The notes: a model not told the origin generated them from the sequence alone. A stretch of 64,000 nucleotides of DNA from an uncultured Caldilineaceae bacterium (GCA_951813625.1 CATOTS010000014.1:62001-126000); one strand, 5' to 3'; shown: positions 50,668-61,548, counted from the stretch's first letter. Translations and numbers: made by a program.

Positions 50668-51720
50668 ATGCAAAACCGTTATCGTGTCGGCGTCGTCGGC
50701 CTTTCGGGCATTGCGGCAAACAGGCCGGCCCCGGATGCAAACAGCATATTGAAGTCGCCAAGTCCGTCTTCGCATCTGGGCGCCTACCACCTTGTCCCCC
50801 AGACCGATGTTGTCGCCGTCTGCGAGCTGAAGACGGAGCTGTTCGAAAAGGTGGCGCAGACCTGGGGCCAGGAGTTCGGTGAGCTGGAGACGTACACCGA
50901 CTACCGCGCCATGATCGAACGGGAAGACCTGGACATTGTGAGCGTCGTCACTTCTGACCACCGGCATACCGATATTGTAATCGCCGCTGCAAACGCCGGC
51001 GCCAAGGGCATCATCTGCGAGAAACCCTTTGCTACGACTGTAGATGAGTGCGACCGGATGATCGAGGCCTGCGAGGCCAGTGGCTCGCTTCTTGTTATCG
51101 ACCACACCAACCGCTGGAGGCCCCACTACGACGTGGCCAGGGAGGCGATTCGAAACGGGTCGATTGGCAAGGTGCACCGTATCGTCGCCCACCTCGGCAG
51201 CCCGCGCGCCATGATGTTCCGCAACGGTACGCATCTGATTGACGGCGTCTGTTTCTTTGCCGATTCCGACCCGGAGTGGGTCTTCGGGCATCTTGAACCT
51301 GGTTTCGACCACTATGACAGGTATCTGGGTGACGGCGGGCGCGACCCTGCGACCGATCCTGCTGCTTCCGCCTACGTCCACTTTCGCAACGGCGTGCGCG
51401 CCTTCATCAACCTCGCCAAAGAGCAGTTCCAGGACAGCTTCCGCTTCCAGGTTTTTGGCGAATCCGGGCTGATCGAGATCCACAACAGCCGTGTCATCCG
51501 CCGCGACCGCAACACCACCGAGTTCTTCCCATTCCCCGACCACCAGCTGACCGGCATCCCTGCCTGCGTTGCCGAGCTGATCAATGCGATTGAGAACGGC
51601 GGCGAACTTCTCAGTCCGGCAAGGGAGGCCAAGAAGACGGTCGAGATTCTTGTCGCTATATTGCAATCCCATGCCCGCGGCAACGTCCGCGTCGATTTGC
51701 CGCTTCCGCCGGGACACTGA
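50668..51720 (+). CDS. Gfo/Idh/MocA-family oxidoreductase
   Basis: YRVGVVGLSGIAANRP; ANAGAKGIICEKPFATTVDECDRMI. Start at ATG 50668. Confidence 0.92.
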   Translation: MQNRYRVGVVGLSGIAANRPAPDANSILKSPSPSSHLGAYHLVPQTDVVAVCELKTELFEKVAQTWGQEFGELETYTDYRAMIEREDLDIVSVVTSDHRHTDIVIAAANAGAKGIICEKPFATTVDECDRMIEACEASGSLLVIDHTNRWRPHYDVAREAIRNGSIGKVHRIVAHLGSPRAMMFRNGTHLIDGVCFFADSDPEWVFGHLEPGFDHYDRYLGDGGRDPATDPAASAYVHFRNGVRAFINLAKEQFQDSFRFQVFGESGLIEIHNSRVIRRDRNTTEFFPFPDHQLTGIPACVAELINAIENGGELLSPAREAKKTVEILVAILQSHARGNVRVDLPLPPGH

Positions 51721-52322
51721 GGAAGATGCGTGCCGTATCCGACCGGAGTAAGTTCCTCGTTGCCGGTCGGGATAGCTATGGGCCTGAACGGAATTGCCCC
51801 AACCCGCGCGGCTGGTACCATTCGGTCGCCAACGTCGTGAATACGCCGGCGGGGCTGGTCGCCGTTTACCGGCTCTCTGATTCGCATTCGGCCGTCTGCA
51901 CCCATATCATGCTGGCCTACTCGCGAGACGGCGGCCGCAGCTGGTTTGGGCACCGCTCGATCTCCCATCGCAACGTCTGGGAGCACCATAGCGTTTGGGT
52001 CGCCCCGCAGCTGAGCCGCCTGAGGGATGGGCGGCTCGTTATCATCTGCGACCTCGGACGGCGCGCACCGGGCGAGGATTGGCCGCGGCTCGCGTTCTGG
52101 CAGCGCCCGGAACGGGGGATGGCCAACTACCTTTTCTGGAGCGAAGATGACGGCCGCAGTTGGAAGGGACCGGTGAAATGCGACGATGTTGGCGGCGAAC
52201 CGGGCTATATTGTGGAACTGGGCGATGGCACGCTGGTCTACACGCGCACCGAGCCGGCCGAGGCAGATTCGTTTGAGAATCCTCCACCTCCAGGGCACAG
52301 AATCTACCACAGGAACGTAGCT

Positions 52323-53309
52323 ACCTGAATTCGGAGTAAGTGAGCACCTTCACAAGCTGGTAGAATTGAAGTTCTGCAACCGAAATTCTCCAGCAAGGAA
52401 AGGTGCTCAGATATGAGTATACTCAAACTGTACTGTCATGTCGATGATTTCTGTCAGTGGTTGGTTAGACGGGAGAATGCCAACCTGTTGGGCTTGACTC
52501 GCAAACGAGGGCCGGCCCCGCGGCTGAGCTTGAGTGAAGTAATGACGATTCTGATTCACTTTCACCAGTCGCATTATCGCGATTTCAAGGCCTACTATAT
52601 GCAGCACGTATGTGAGCATATGCGCAGTGAATTCCCAACTCTGGTCAGTTACACGCGCTTTGTGGAGTTAATGCCATCAGCCCTGCCAGCAATGTGTCTC
52701 TATCTGCGTGCGCGCTTTGGCCGGGCGACAGGGGTGGCATTCATCGATTCGACCCCGTTGTCCGTCTGCCACAACCGGCGCATCGCCCGCCACCGAGTCT
52801 TTGCCGAGGTGGCCATGCGGGGCAAGAGCAGTATGGGATGGTTCTATGGCTTCAAGCTCCATCTGATTGTCAATGACCAGGGTGAATTGCTGGCGGTTCA
52901 ACTCACACCTGGCAACACAGATGACCGCAAACCGGTCCCACAGATGACCAAAAACCTATGGGGCAAGTTGGTCGGCGACCGCGGCTATCTCTCCCAAGCT
53001 CTCTTTGAGCAACTCTTCGCACGCGGACTGCAATTGATCACGCCCATCCGCAAAAACATGCAGAATCGGCTTGTTGTTCTCGAAGACAAGCTGCTCACGC
53101 GTAAGCGCTTCGTCATTGAGACCATCGTTGACCAGCTCAAAAATATCTCACAAATTGAACATACCCGTCACCGGAGCCCAACCAACTTTATCGTCAATCT
53201 TATCGCCGGGCTGATTGCCTACTCTTGGCAACCCAAGAAGCCATCTCTCCATCTCTCTGACAAAGACTTGGCTCTCTTGCCTGCCCTTATCTAACTCCGA
53301 ACTCGGGTT
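52323..53309 (+). mobile_element. IS982-family insertion sequence, intact copy
   Basis: Ends ACCTGAATTCGGAG and CCGAACTCGGGTT (inverted, imperfect); AGCT direct duplication at 52319-52322 and 53310-53313. Confidence 0.93.
52413..53294 (+). CDS. IS982-family transposase
   Basis: LSLSEVMTILIHFHQSHYRDFKAYY; VAFIDSTPLSVCHNRRIARHRVF; GDRGYLSQ; LITPIRKNMQNRL; IETIVDQLKNISQIEHTRHRSPTNF. Confidence 0.96.
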   Translation: MSILKLYCHVDDFCQWLVRRENANLLGLTRKRGPAPRLSLSEVMTILIHFHQSHYRDFKAYYMQHVCEHMRSEFPTLVSYTRFVELMPSALPAMCLYLRARFGRATGVAFIDSTPLSVCHNRRIARHRVFAEVAMRGKSSMGWFYGFKLHLIVNDQGELLAVQLTPGNTDDRKPVPQMTKNLWGKLVGDRGYLSQALFEQLFARGLQLITPIRKNMQNRLVVLEDKLLTRKRFVIETIVDQLKNISQIEHTRHRSPTNFIVNLIAGLIAYSWQPKKPSLHLSDKDLALLPALI

Positions 53310-54410
53310 AGCTGTCTTCTCTGATGACCGCGGGCAAACGTGGGACCGGACCGCCGTCGTCTCAGATGATCCTTACCATGGCGACGCCGAAGTGGGCATC
53401 GTGGAGCTGGAGCCGGGCCATCTGCTGGCCGTAACGCGCGTCGGCTACGCGAACGGCGACTACGGACAGCCCAGCCGCCTCATCCACAGTTTTGACTCGG
53501 GCAGAACATGGGGCCAGCCGCAGCTGGCGCCGTTCTACGGGCAGCGGACGGCAGTCCACCGGCTGCGATCGGGCAAGCTGCTGGTCACCTATCGCAATCG
53601 CTGGGGGACATTCGCCAGCTATGCATTTGTTTGGGATCCGTCGGAGGACCTCGGATTCGAGCCGGCTTCTTTCATTTGGGATGAATCCCGCTGCAGGCTG
53701 GAACCCGCTGACCTTGTCCTGTCGACCGATCGCGGTGAAGAAAGTCAAGTATTCTTCTCATTGTATCCTGCGCTGACCAGCGGGGCGCGCGTTGAGTTGG
53801 AGGCGGAGGTGCGCCTGGCCAATGCAACCAGCGAAGGATGCGATCTTTTTGCGGGCTGCCACTTGCGATTGACGGCGGACGGAGTAAGTTTGGTAGGCAA
53901 TGAGGAGAAGCAGGTCGGTTCCGTTGTGGGCCCGGACTTGGAGGAGGTCGGTAGCGATAGGCGCTATTTGAGCTATTGCCAACTTGACGCGACAAAGTGG
54001 CGCCGATATAGAATCGTCAAGGCTGATGGGGAGATTGCGGTCTTCGTTGATGGTCGTCTCAGGCTGCAAGAACCGGCCGGCCCATTTGAGAGCCGGCTTG
54101 TTCGCTTTGGCAGCAATCTGCCTTCGGAATCGCATTGGAGAAGCGTACGGGCCAGGGTAGAAAACAGACGCGGGCACAGCATTGACTGGTCCTGGCGGGC
54201 GGACGCGGGGGTCTATCCGGACCAGTTCCGCCGCGATCGAATGGTGCTTCTCGATGCTGCAGCCGACTCGGGCTACAGCAACTGGGACCAGATGGAGGAT
54301 GGCACGATTGTCGTTGCCGACTATACCAATCAGGCGTTTTACGATGCGGCCTCGCGGGTGGGCCCACAGCCAATCATCAGGGCTTATAGAATCAGGGAAG
54401 AGGAGTTGAC

Positions 54411-55496
54411 ATGACAACCTACCGAGCTGGCGTGATCGGTCATACCGGAAGGGGAAATTACGGGCACAGCCTGGATACGGTCTACCTCGGCATGGAGGAA
54501 ATTGAGCTGGTAGCAGTTGCTGATGCCGACGCCGACGGTCTGACCGAGGCCGGCGAGCGCCTCGGAGTGGGGAAGACCAGCCGCTATACGGACTATCGGC
54601 AGATGTTGGCGCAAGAGGAGCTGGATATCGTCAGTGTGGCCCCGCGCTGGCTCGACCAGAAACGTGACATGGTGATCGCAGCTGCCGGGTCCGGCGTGCG
54701 CGGCATCTTCTGCGAAAAGCCGTTCGCGAGGACGGCGGCCGAGGCCGACGCCATGATCGAAGCCTGCGACATCGCCGGCGTCAAGATCGCAGTCTCCCAC
54801 CAGGGCCGCGTCAACCGTCTTTCCCACAAGATGAAGGAGATGATCGCGGACGGCGCCATCGGCGAGGTCGAAGAGGCCCACAGCGCCGGCAAGCAGGACC
54901 ACCGCGGCGGCGGTCAGGACCTGATGGTCCTCGGCACGCACTCGCTCGACATGTTGTGCTTTCTCTTCGGGCATCCTCGTTGGGTGCAGGCATATATTCG
55001 GCAGGATGGACACGACGCCGGTCCTGACGACGCCCGCCAGGGCGACGAGGAGATCGGCCCTATCGTTGGCGACCACCTGCAGGCCACTTACGGATTCGAC
55101 GAAGGCATCATCGCCACATTTTCCTCACGCCGGCAGACCGTCCGGCCCGGGCCGCGTCCCGGCGGCCTTGTGGTCCACGGAACGGAAGGAATCCTCCTCA
55201 ACCGTGATGGCCACCTGTACCACTGTCCCCATCCCAACTGGTCGCCGGCTTTCAGCGACCCGGCCTGGAAGCTCGTGCTCACGCCGAACGATCTCGGTTT
55301 CAACACCTTGAATGCCTACATGGTGCGCGACCTGATTGTGGCCTTCGAGGAGGGCCGCGAGCCAATTTCGAGCGGACGCGACGCCCGCTGGGCGCTGGAG
55401 ATGATCCTCGGCGTCTACGCAGCCTATCGCCATGGCCGGACACCGCTGCCGCTGGCGGACCGCGAACATCCACTGCGCGACTGGGTTTCCCGATAA
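54411..55496 (+). CDS. Gfo/Idh/MocA-family oxidoreductase
   Basis: YRAGVIGHTGRGNYGHSL; GSGVRGIFCEKPFARTAAEADAMI. Confidence 0.9.
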   Translation: MTTYRAGVIGHTGRGNYGHSLDTVYLGMEEIELVAVADADADGLTEAGERLGVGKTSRYTDYRQMLAQEELDIVSVAPRWLDQKRDMVIAAAGSGVRGIFCEKPFARTAAEADAMIEACDIAGVKIAVSHQGRVNRLSHKMKEMIADGAIGEVEEAHSAGKQDHRGGGQDLMVLGTHSLDMLCFLFGHPRWVQAYIRQDGHDAGPDDARQGDEEIGPIVGDHLQATYGFDEGIIATFSSRRQTVRPGPRPGGLVVHGTEGILLNRDGHLYHCPHPNWSPAFSDPAWKLVLTPNDLGFNTLNAYMVRDLIVAFEEGREPISSGRDARWALEMILGVYAAYRHGRTPLPLADREHPLRDWVSR

Positions 55497-55534
55497 CCGA
55501 TTCTTAGCGCGAATTCCACGTACGGAAAGGAAAA

Positions 55535-56407
55535 ATGAAACGCATCAACCAGATCATCGAACTCCTGGAAGCCGGCCAACCGGTCTACTGGGACGGCGGA
55601 CGCAAATTGACCTACGAAGGCGGCGTCAAATCCGCCCAGACACACGCCGACTGGCTCGTCATCGGCATCGAGCACCAGCCCTACGACATCGCCGGCCTCA
55701 ACGCATTCATGCGCGGGCTGGTGGCCGGCGGCCCGACGCGCACCGGCCACCGCACGCCCCCCGTGCTGGTCACGCTCCCGTTCGATGGCGTCGACGAGTA
55801 TGTCGTACGCAACAACGCCTGGATGATCAAGCAGGTCATGGCGACCGGCATTCACGGCATTCTGCTCTGCCACGCCGAGACGCCCGGCGCGGTCAAGGAG
55901 TTCGTCGAGTGGGTGCGTTTCCCCTTCCACACGTCCGGCGTCGGCGCGGGGCTGGAAATGGGACGCCGCGGTTCGGGCGGTCAGGACAATGCAGCCTATG
56001 TATGGGGGCTGTCAACGCAGGAGTATTTGCGCAGGGCCGATGTTTGGCCGCTGAATCTGGATGGTGAAATCGTCCTCGGCATAAAGATCGAGAATTGCCG
56101 CGCGTTGGAGAACGCCGAGGCCAGCACCAGTGTGCCGGGAATCGCCTTCGCCGAATGGGGACCTTCCGACATGCGGATGACCTTCGGCTACGACACAGTG
56201 CGCACGCGTGAAAACACAGAGGAAGGCGAGTTGCGGGCCGCCCGCGACCGGGTCTTCGCCGCATGCCAAGCGGCAAACATCGGCTTCCTTGATGCCGTCT
56301 ATCCCGACACCGTTGCGGAGAAGATAGACGAAGGTGTAACCTTCCCTGCGGGCGACGAAGAGAGCGCCAGGGTCGGGCGGCTGCATACCGAGCGTAGTTT
56401 CGACTGA
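55535..56407 (+). CDS. HpcH/HpaI aldolase family protein
   Basis: VIGIEHQPYDIAGL; GVDEYVVRNNAWMIKQVMATGIHGILLCHAETPGAVKEFV; EWGPSDMRMTFGY. Confidence 0.8.
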   Translation: MKRINQIIELLEAGQPVYWDGGRKLTYEGGVKSAQTHADWLVIGIEHQPYDIAGLNAFMRGLVAGGPTRTGHRTPPVLVTLPFDGVDEYVVRNNAWMIKQVMATGIHGILLCHAETPGAVKEFVEWVRFPFHTSGVGAGLEMGRRGSGGQDNAAYVWGLSTQEYLRRADVWPLNLDGEIVLGIKIENCRALENAEASTSVPGIAFAEWGPSDMRMTFGYDTVRTRENTEEGELRAARDRVFAACQAANIGFLDAVYPDTVAEKIDEGVTFPAGDEESARVGRLHTERSFD

Positions 56408-56418
56408 GGTGCGATGAG

Positions 56419-56850
56419 GTGACGGGCGACGAGTTCCTCTCGATTGCAGTTTTGGGACCATTGGTACTCGCGTCGCCTCCGATCTATTGCCTACTCCTAT
56501 TCAGGCCAAAGAGATTCCTGGCCTGGCAGATAAGGTTATGGCAGCGGTTCTTCAAATTCAAACGGAAGCCGGGCGAACAGTGGCCCGATGTGAAGATAGA
56601 CCCATGGCCATCCTCCTTCTTCCGCTTCTTCCTCGGCGCGCCTTCAGCGGACGTTTTTCTCTATGCAGCCGATGAGCCTGCTAGGTTTCCTCGCGTGCTC
56701 TTTCAGATCAGGCTTTTGGGCCTGCTCCTGTTTATCATGTGGGCCGCCTGGGTGTTTAGGCTGATCTGCGTGTTCGTCTCGGGCAACGAGTACATTGACA
56801 TGCTGCAAAAATGTTCTGGACTCGGGTGTGCTTCGGGAACCGCTTCCTGA
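56419..56850 (+). CDS. Small membrane protein, paralog of 57172..57561
   Basis: LVLASPPIYCLLLFRPKRFLAWQIRLWQ...WPSSFFRFFLGAPSADVFLYAADEPARFPRVLFQIRLLGLLLFIMW matches the second copy. Confidence 0.6.
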   Translation: MTGDEFLSIAVLGPLVLASPPIYCLLLFRPKRFLAWQIRLWQRFFKFKRKPGEQWPDVKIDPWPSSFFRFFLGAPSADVFLYAADEPARFPRVLFQIRLLGLLLFIMWAAWVFRLICVFVSGNEYIDMLQKCSGLGCASGTAS

Positions 56851-57171
56851 AAGGACCGCTTGAGTATCTTCGTATGCTTTCAGGTCCCATTTCAGAGCTC
56901 GAAGGCAATGGACAATCTGGGTCTGGCGGGTTACAGAAACCTGGAAACAAATCTACGACCTGAAATATTATCTCGGCTTGCAAAGTTAGGCGTACGGCCC
57001 TTCTAGACCGCACGAACCGATCTGTACTCATTCCCGTGTCGCTCCAATACTCTGGGCGCAAAACCCCCGTTTTGCCCGCCATCATGCGCCGGCCGGACAT
57101 AGGCTGCAACGAGGAGGAAGAATTGATGGGCGCCTCCGCTCGGACGACGCCTTAGACTGAGGAGGAAAAGA

Positions 57172-57561
57172 ATGCCTTGGAGGGAGCTGCTCGCCATTGC
57201 GATCATGGCGCTCCTTGTTCTCGGCCCGCCTCCCCTGATCTACCTCTTCCTTTTCAAGCCCGAGAAGTACGTTGCCTGGCATGGGAGGTGGGCGCAGGAG
57301 AATTTCTACTCTAAGCGGATTTCTGGCAAGGAGTGGACCGACGAAGAGATCGACGGCATTCCCTGGCCGTCGTGGACCCGTTTCTGGATGGGCGTTCCTC
57401 GTTCGGAGTTCGTCCGCTATGCAGCCGATGCACCCGAGAGACTTCCACGGGTACTCAACCAGGTCAGAATAGGAGGCCTAATTCTGTTCCTGATGTGGTG
57501 CGTTTGGACCCCCGTGGCTGTCTGCGGGATATTCCATATCATCTCGACCCGTCAGGGATGA
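57172..57561 (+). CDS. Small membrane protein, paralog of 56419..56850
   Basis: LVLGPPPLIYLFLFKPEKYVAWHGRWAQ...WPSWTRFWMGVPRSEFVRYAADAPERLPRVLNQVRIGGLILFLMW. Confidence 0.65.
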   Translation: MPWRELLAIAIMALLVLGPPPLIYLFLFKPEKYVAWHGRWAQENFYSKRISGKEWTDEEIDGIPWPSWTRFWMGVPRSEFVRYAADAPERLPRVLNQVRIGGLILFLMWCVWTPVAVCGIFHIISTRQG

Positions 57562-57756
57562 CTCTTATGGCCTCTGCACGGGCATTGCACGAAGATTTCT
57601 CTTAAGAGGGAGACTTGCTGGGGTCAGGTCTTGCCCGCATAGCGACAGCAGTTGCGACGCTCCTGACCTGTTCTTAGTCGAGAAGATTTCCCTTTGCCCG
57701 GCGTCTGACCTGAACTATACTGTCTGCACCGTCCGACTCTAACGAATCCGAATGCA

Positions 57757-58854
57757 ATGTCACTCCAAATCTCCTGGCGCAAGGCCCCAGTCTACCCCGC
57801 TCTGATCAAGGGCCCGGCCGTCGGCATCGTCGATGGACACCTCTTCGTCGCCGGCGGTATGTCATACCCCTGGCGGGAAGTCGAATACGGCTTTGGTGCG
57901 CCTATTCTCGGGCAGGACGAAACAGACTCCCAAGCCGCACCGCCAACAATCGGTGAGTGGTATCCCCTGCCGCCCATCCCAATCGGCCCCGGCTGGACGT
58001 CCGGCGCGGCCGTGGCCGGCGGGCTCGCCGTCGTCGGCGGGAGGCGACGCGCGGTCGGCAACCGCGCCACCGCCGACGTCTGGTTTCTCGATCTCGCAAA
58101 TGGCGCCTCCACCTGGGAACGTCTGCCCGACCGCCCCACCACCGCCATGGTCGCCACGACCTTCGCCCACGACGCCCTGCTCTACTCCGCCTTCGGCACC
58201 GATTGGCATCCGCACGAACACGCCACCGGAGACCCTAACATCTACCGTCTGGACGTGCGCGGCCGCGGCAAGTGGGAGGTTGCAGCCCGCTTCCCAGGAG
58301 ACGCCCGTTGGATGTGCGGCATGGGCGTCTGCCAAGGGAAACTCTACGTCATCGGTGGACACGACATACCCGTTGGCGGTGCGACCAATGTCCAGCCCTA
58401 TAACGCCTTGCAGCTCTTCGACGGCAACCTGGCCCGCGGGGGCCGAGTCAACCACGTCGCCTTTCGCGAGGTCTGGGAGTGCGACCTCTCCTCCGGAAAC
58501 TGGCGCGAGCTGCCCCACCCGCCTCGCGCCTTCGTCGCTGACGCCTTTACAGTCGACGACCGGTGGGTTGTGCTCACAGGTGGCCAGAACTGGATCGTCT
58601 CGCCCGAGGGCGTTTCAACACAGATCATGGGGCACGTGCCCGAGCTCGACTTCGTATGCCATTCCCACGAGGTCTGGGCCTATGATATACATGAACGCGA
58701 ATGGACAGCTCTCGATTCCCTTCCATACGGAATTGCTTCGCACCGCGCTGCAGTCTGGAGGGACCGCGTCTTTCTGGTCGGAAATGAGACCCGTGACAGG
58801 ATACGCGGCAATACGTTCGGAACGGTCTTCGAAGGCCGCATCAGAATCTCCTGA
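57757..58854 (+). CDS. Kelch-like beta-propeller protein
   Basis: GHLFVAGGMSYPW..., GLAVVGGRRRA, GKLYVIGGHD, WVVLTGGQNW, DRVFLVGNE repeats. Confidence 0.8.
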   Translation: MSLQISWRKAPVYPALIKGPAVGIVDGHLFVAGGMSYPWREVEYGFGAPILGQDETDSQAAPPTIGEWYPLPPIPIGPGWTSGAAVAGGLAVVGGRRRAVGNRATADVWFLDLANGASTWERLPDRPTTAMVATTFAHDALLYSAFGTDWHPHEHATGDPNIYRLDVRGRGKWEVAARFPGDARWMCGMGVCQGKLYVIGGHDIPVGGATNVQPYNALQLFDGNLARGGRVNHVAFREVWECDLSSGNWRELPHPPRAFVADAFTVDDRWVVLTGGQNWIVSPEGVSTQIMGHVPELDFVCHSHEVWAYDIHEREWTALDSLPYGIASHRAAVWRDRVFLVGNETRDRIRGNTFGTVFEGRIRIS

Positions 58855-58899
58855 CCAGCACAGGCCGTGCGCCGGCCAACTTGAGGAGACTAACTGACC

Positions 58900-59802
58900 A
58901 TGAGAGCCCCGGCAGTAGAAGATGGAACCAAGGTCTCCATGTCCGGACACGAACTTGTCTTCGGACAGACCATCTTCACGCCTCGCGAGGCCAACGACAT
59001 CGGGCACGACATGGAAGCGCTGCGTGCCCGCATCCGGGAAGACGGCTATCTCCTCATTCGCGGCTTCTATGACCGCGAGACCGTACTGGCCGCCGGAATG
59101 GACATCCTGCAGCAGCTGTCGGATCAGGGGCTTCTCGACGCGGACGCTCCACTGGAGGACGGCGTGATCGGGCAGGAAAACGAAGGCGCGGTCCTGCGCA
59201 ACAACGTTGTTCTCAAGATGCCCAACTACCTGCGCCTGGTCAACTCCGACCGCATCATGACCTTCTTTGAAGCATTCCTGGGCGGGCCGGTCCTCACGCT
59301 CGACCACAAGTGGCCGCGGGCTGTGAAACGAGGAGCCAGCACGGGCGCCCATTATGACATCGTCTTCATGGGGGCAGGCACGAACGAGCTCTACACCGCC
59401 TGGACGCCGTTGGGCGACATTTCGCTCGACATGGGCCCGCTGGTATTCTGTCCCGGCTCAAATCACCTGGAGCATCTGCGCGCCACTTATGGTACGGCCG
59501 ACGCGCACAACGATCTCCTCGACGGCCACCTCAGCCGCGACCCGAATGATCTGATCGAAAGCCTGGGCGTTGAGTGGGCCTCTACGCCCTTTCGCGCAGG
59601 CGACATTATGATCTTCGGCATGTACTTCTTGCACGGCTCGCTTGACAATGTGTCAGACCGATTCCGCATCAGCACCGACACCCGCTACCAGCTGGCATCC
59701 GAGCCGGTCGATGAGCGTCACATGGGACCGCATCCTGATCAGATTCCAAAGGCGGAAAACCGCAAGACGATGTCCGAAATGCGGGAAAAGTGGGGAATCT
59801 GA
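58900..59802 (+). CDS. Phytanoyl-CoA dioxygenase (PhyH) family protein
   Basis: REDGYLLIRGFYDRETVLAA; STGAHYDIVFMG; LYTAWTPLGDISLDMGPLVFCPGSNHLEHL; HGSLDNVSDRFRISTDTRYQ. Confidence 0.88.
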   Translation: MRAPAVEDGTKVSMSGHELVFGQTIFTPREANDIGHDMEALRARIREDGYLLIRGFYDRETVLAAGMDILQQLSDQGLLDADAPLEDGVIGQENEGAVLRNNVVLKMPNYLRLVNSDRIMTFFEAFLGGPVLTLDHKWPRAVKRGASTGAHYDIVFMGAGTNELYTAWTPLGDISLDMGPLVFCPGSNHLEHLRATYGTADAHNDLLDGHLSRDPNDLIESLGVEWASTPFRAGDIMIFGMYFLHGSLDNVSDRFRISTDTRYQLASEPVDERHMGPHPDQIPKAENRKTMSEMREKWGI

Positions 59803-59853
59803 CCCAATCGGCATCCACCAGACCAGTTCCCGCACTCGGAGCTTCAGTGCCAC

Positions 59854-61503
59854 ATGACGCCTCCTGAACCGCAAAGCCCCACCGAACCCCTTGATGTCCA
59901 GAAGAAGGCCGAGGCCCTCCTTTCCGGCGCCCTCCCGGTCGACAGGAACTACCCCTACATTCCGCCCGACTACGACGTGCCCTTCCTGCATATCGGCACG
60001 GACCGCCAGCTCTTCCTCGACAATTTCATCCTCGACCACCTCGACGGCGCCCGTCGCGAGATCTGCGCGCCCGCCAAAACCGCCGAGCCACTGCTTTCCT
60101 GGTCCGACCTGCCTTGGGAGCAGGTGCAGTTCAATCCCGGCACGGCCGGCGTCGTGCACGACCCCGACGACGGTCTCTTCAAGATGTGGTACTGGCAGGG
60201 CTTGACCGGAAATCCCTTCAACGAAGGGCAGGTACTCTGTTACGCCGAATCCAAGGACGCGCTCCGATGGGAGAAGCCCCTGCGCGACGACTGCATACCG
60301 TTTCAGGGACATACGGCAACCAACATCGTCCATCCCGACGTATCGCAGTCCGGCCTTGCGCTCAACCATGACCGCAGCGATCCCGACCGCAAATATCTGC
60401 TTGTCAACTGGCCGCCCGAAGCGGCTCGCGGGCGTCCGCCGGGCAGCCACCGGCTTTCGCGCGTCGACGCCTCGCCCGACGGCATACAGTGGCATACGAT
60501 CAGCGAGGAGAGCGCGTTTCCCCACCACCACGAGCAGAAGATCTTCTGGGACGAGAGCATCCAACGCTGGGTCGGGTTCAGCCAGTACTCCCATCACCAG
60601 AACTTCATCTACCGCAAGCGCCAGATTGGCCGCCAGGAGAGCGCCGACTTCATCAACTGGTCGCCCAAAGAGGTCGCCCTCTCCGCCGACTGGGATCCAA
60701 ACCTGCCGCCCGACCTGGAAATGCACGACATGTCCGTGCGCAAAGTTGGGGGACTCTACATCGGCATCACCGGCGAGTTTAAGGCCGAACCCTTCTGGCA
60801 GGAGCGGCACGGCCACAACTGGCGCGACCAGGCATTCTGCCGTTTGGGCCTCTACACCAGCCGCGACGGCAAGCGCTGGCAGCGGGTCGGCGGCCCCATT
60901 CCCTGGGTCGACACCGGCGCCCCCGGAGACCAGGATTACGGATTCGCCTGCTTCACCCCGGCCGGGTCTCTCGTCCACAACGGCCGCATGGTGATCCCCT
61001 ACAGCGCCAACCCGCAAAAGCAGAACTGGCTGCACCTCGAGCCGCCGACCCTGCTCTATCCCCGGGAAGAGTTCGCACGCCGGCAGCAGGAATGGAAGGC
61101 GCGCGCGGCGATACAAGGCGGGCCTGAGACCCGGAGGGCGGTCAACGGCCTGATTCTGCGCGAAGACGGCTGGGCCCGGCTCGAGCCGGTGTACGAGAGC
61201 GCCCGCGTCTTCACGAAACAGTTTGTGTTCGAAGGGGATACCCTGCGCGTAAACGCCGACTGCCGCTACGGATACGTTCGCGTCGAGCTACTCGATCCCT
61301 GCTTCCAGCCCTATGAAGGCTTCTCGGCGGAGCTCTGCGAACCCCTCGTCGGACCGCCCGACCAGGTCTGGCATACGGTGCGCTGGCAGGGCGGCAGCGA
61401 CCTGCGCTCGCTATGGAACAAGCCGGTCCGCGTCCGCTTCCATCTGCACGAGGCCAGCCTTTACTCATTTCAGTTTCTTTATTCAGAAGATGGTGTAGAA
61501 TAG
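59854..61503 (+). CDS. Glycoside hydrolase-like (GH32/43-type five-bladed propeller) protein
   Basis: GTDRQLFLDNFILD; NPGTAGVVHDPDDGLFKMWYWQG; YAESKDALRWEKP; LYTSRDGKRWQRVGGPIPWV. Confidence 0.65.
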   Translation: MTPPEPQSPTEPLDVQKKAEALLSGALPVDRNYPYIPPDYDVPFLHIGTDRQLFLDNFILDHLDGARREICAPAKTAEPLLSWSDLPWEQVQFNPGTAGVVHDPDDGLFKMWYWQGLTGNPFNEGQVLCYAESKDALRWEKPLRDDCIPFQGHTATNIVHPDVSQSGLALNHDRSDPDRKYLLVNWPPEAARGRPPGSHRLSRVDASPDGIQWHTISEESAFPHHHEQKIFWDESIQRWVGFSQYSHHQNFIYRKRQIGRQESADFINWSPKEVALSADWDPNLPPDLEMHDMSVRKVGGLYIGITGEFKAEPFWQERHGHNWRDQAFCRLGLYTSRDGKRWQRVGGPIPWVDTGAPGDQDYGFACFTPAGSLVHNGRMVIPYSANPQKQNWLHLEPPTLLYPREEFARRQQEWKARAAIQGGPETRRAVNGLILREDGWARLEPVYESARVFTKQFVFEGDTLRVNADCRYGYVRVELLDPCFQPYEGFSAELCEPLVGPPDQVWHTVRWQGGSDLRSLWNKPVRVRFHLHEASLYSFQFLYSEDGVE

Positions 61504-61548
61504 CCGCATAACGGACCTTCTTCCGCATTCCCACAGAGAGGAGCAAAT

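Larger units (their letters stand above)
51726..54414 (+). pseudogene. Sialidase/BNR-repeat-like gene interrupted by IS982 (51726-52322 plus 53314-54414)
   Basis: AYSRDGGRSWFG, FWSEDDGRSWKG, VFSDDRGQTWDR, SFDSGRTWGQ Asp-box repeats on both sides of the IS; precise removal gives one 566-codon frame. Confidence 0.92.

Noticed and set aside
59653-61116. 487-aa minus-strand ORF opposite PhyH and GH-like genes
   Set aside because: Antisense artefact.
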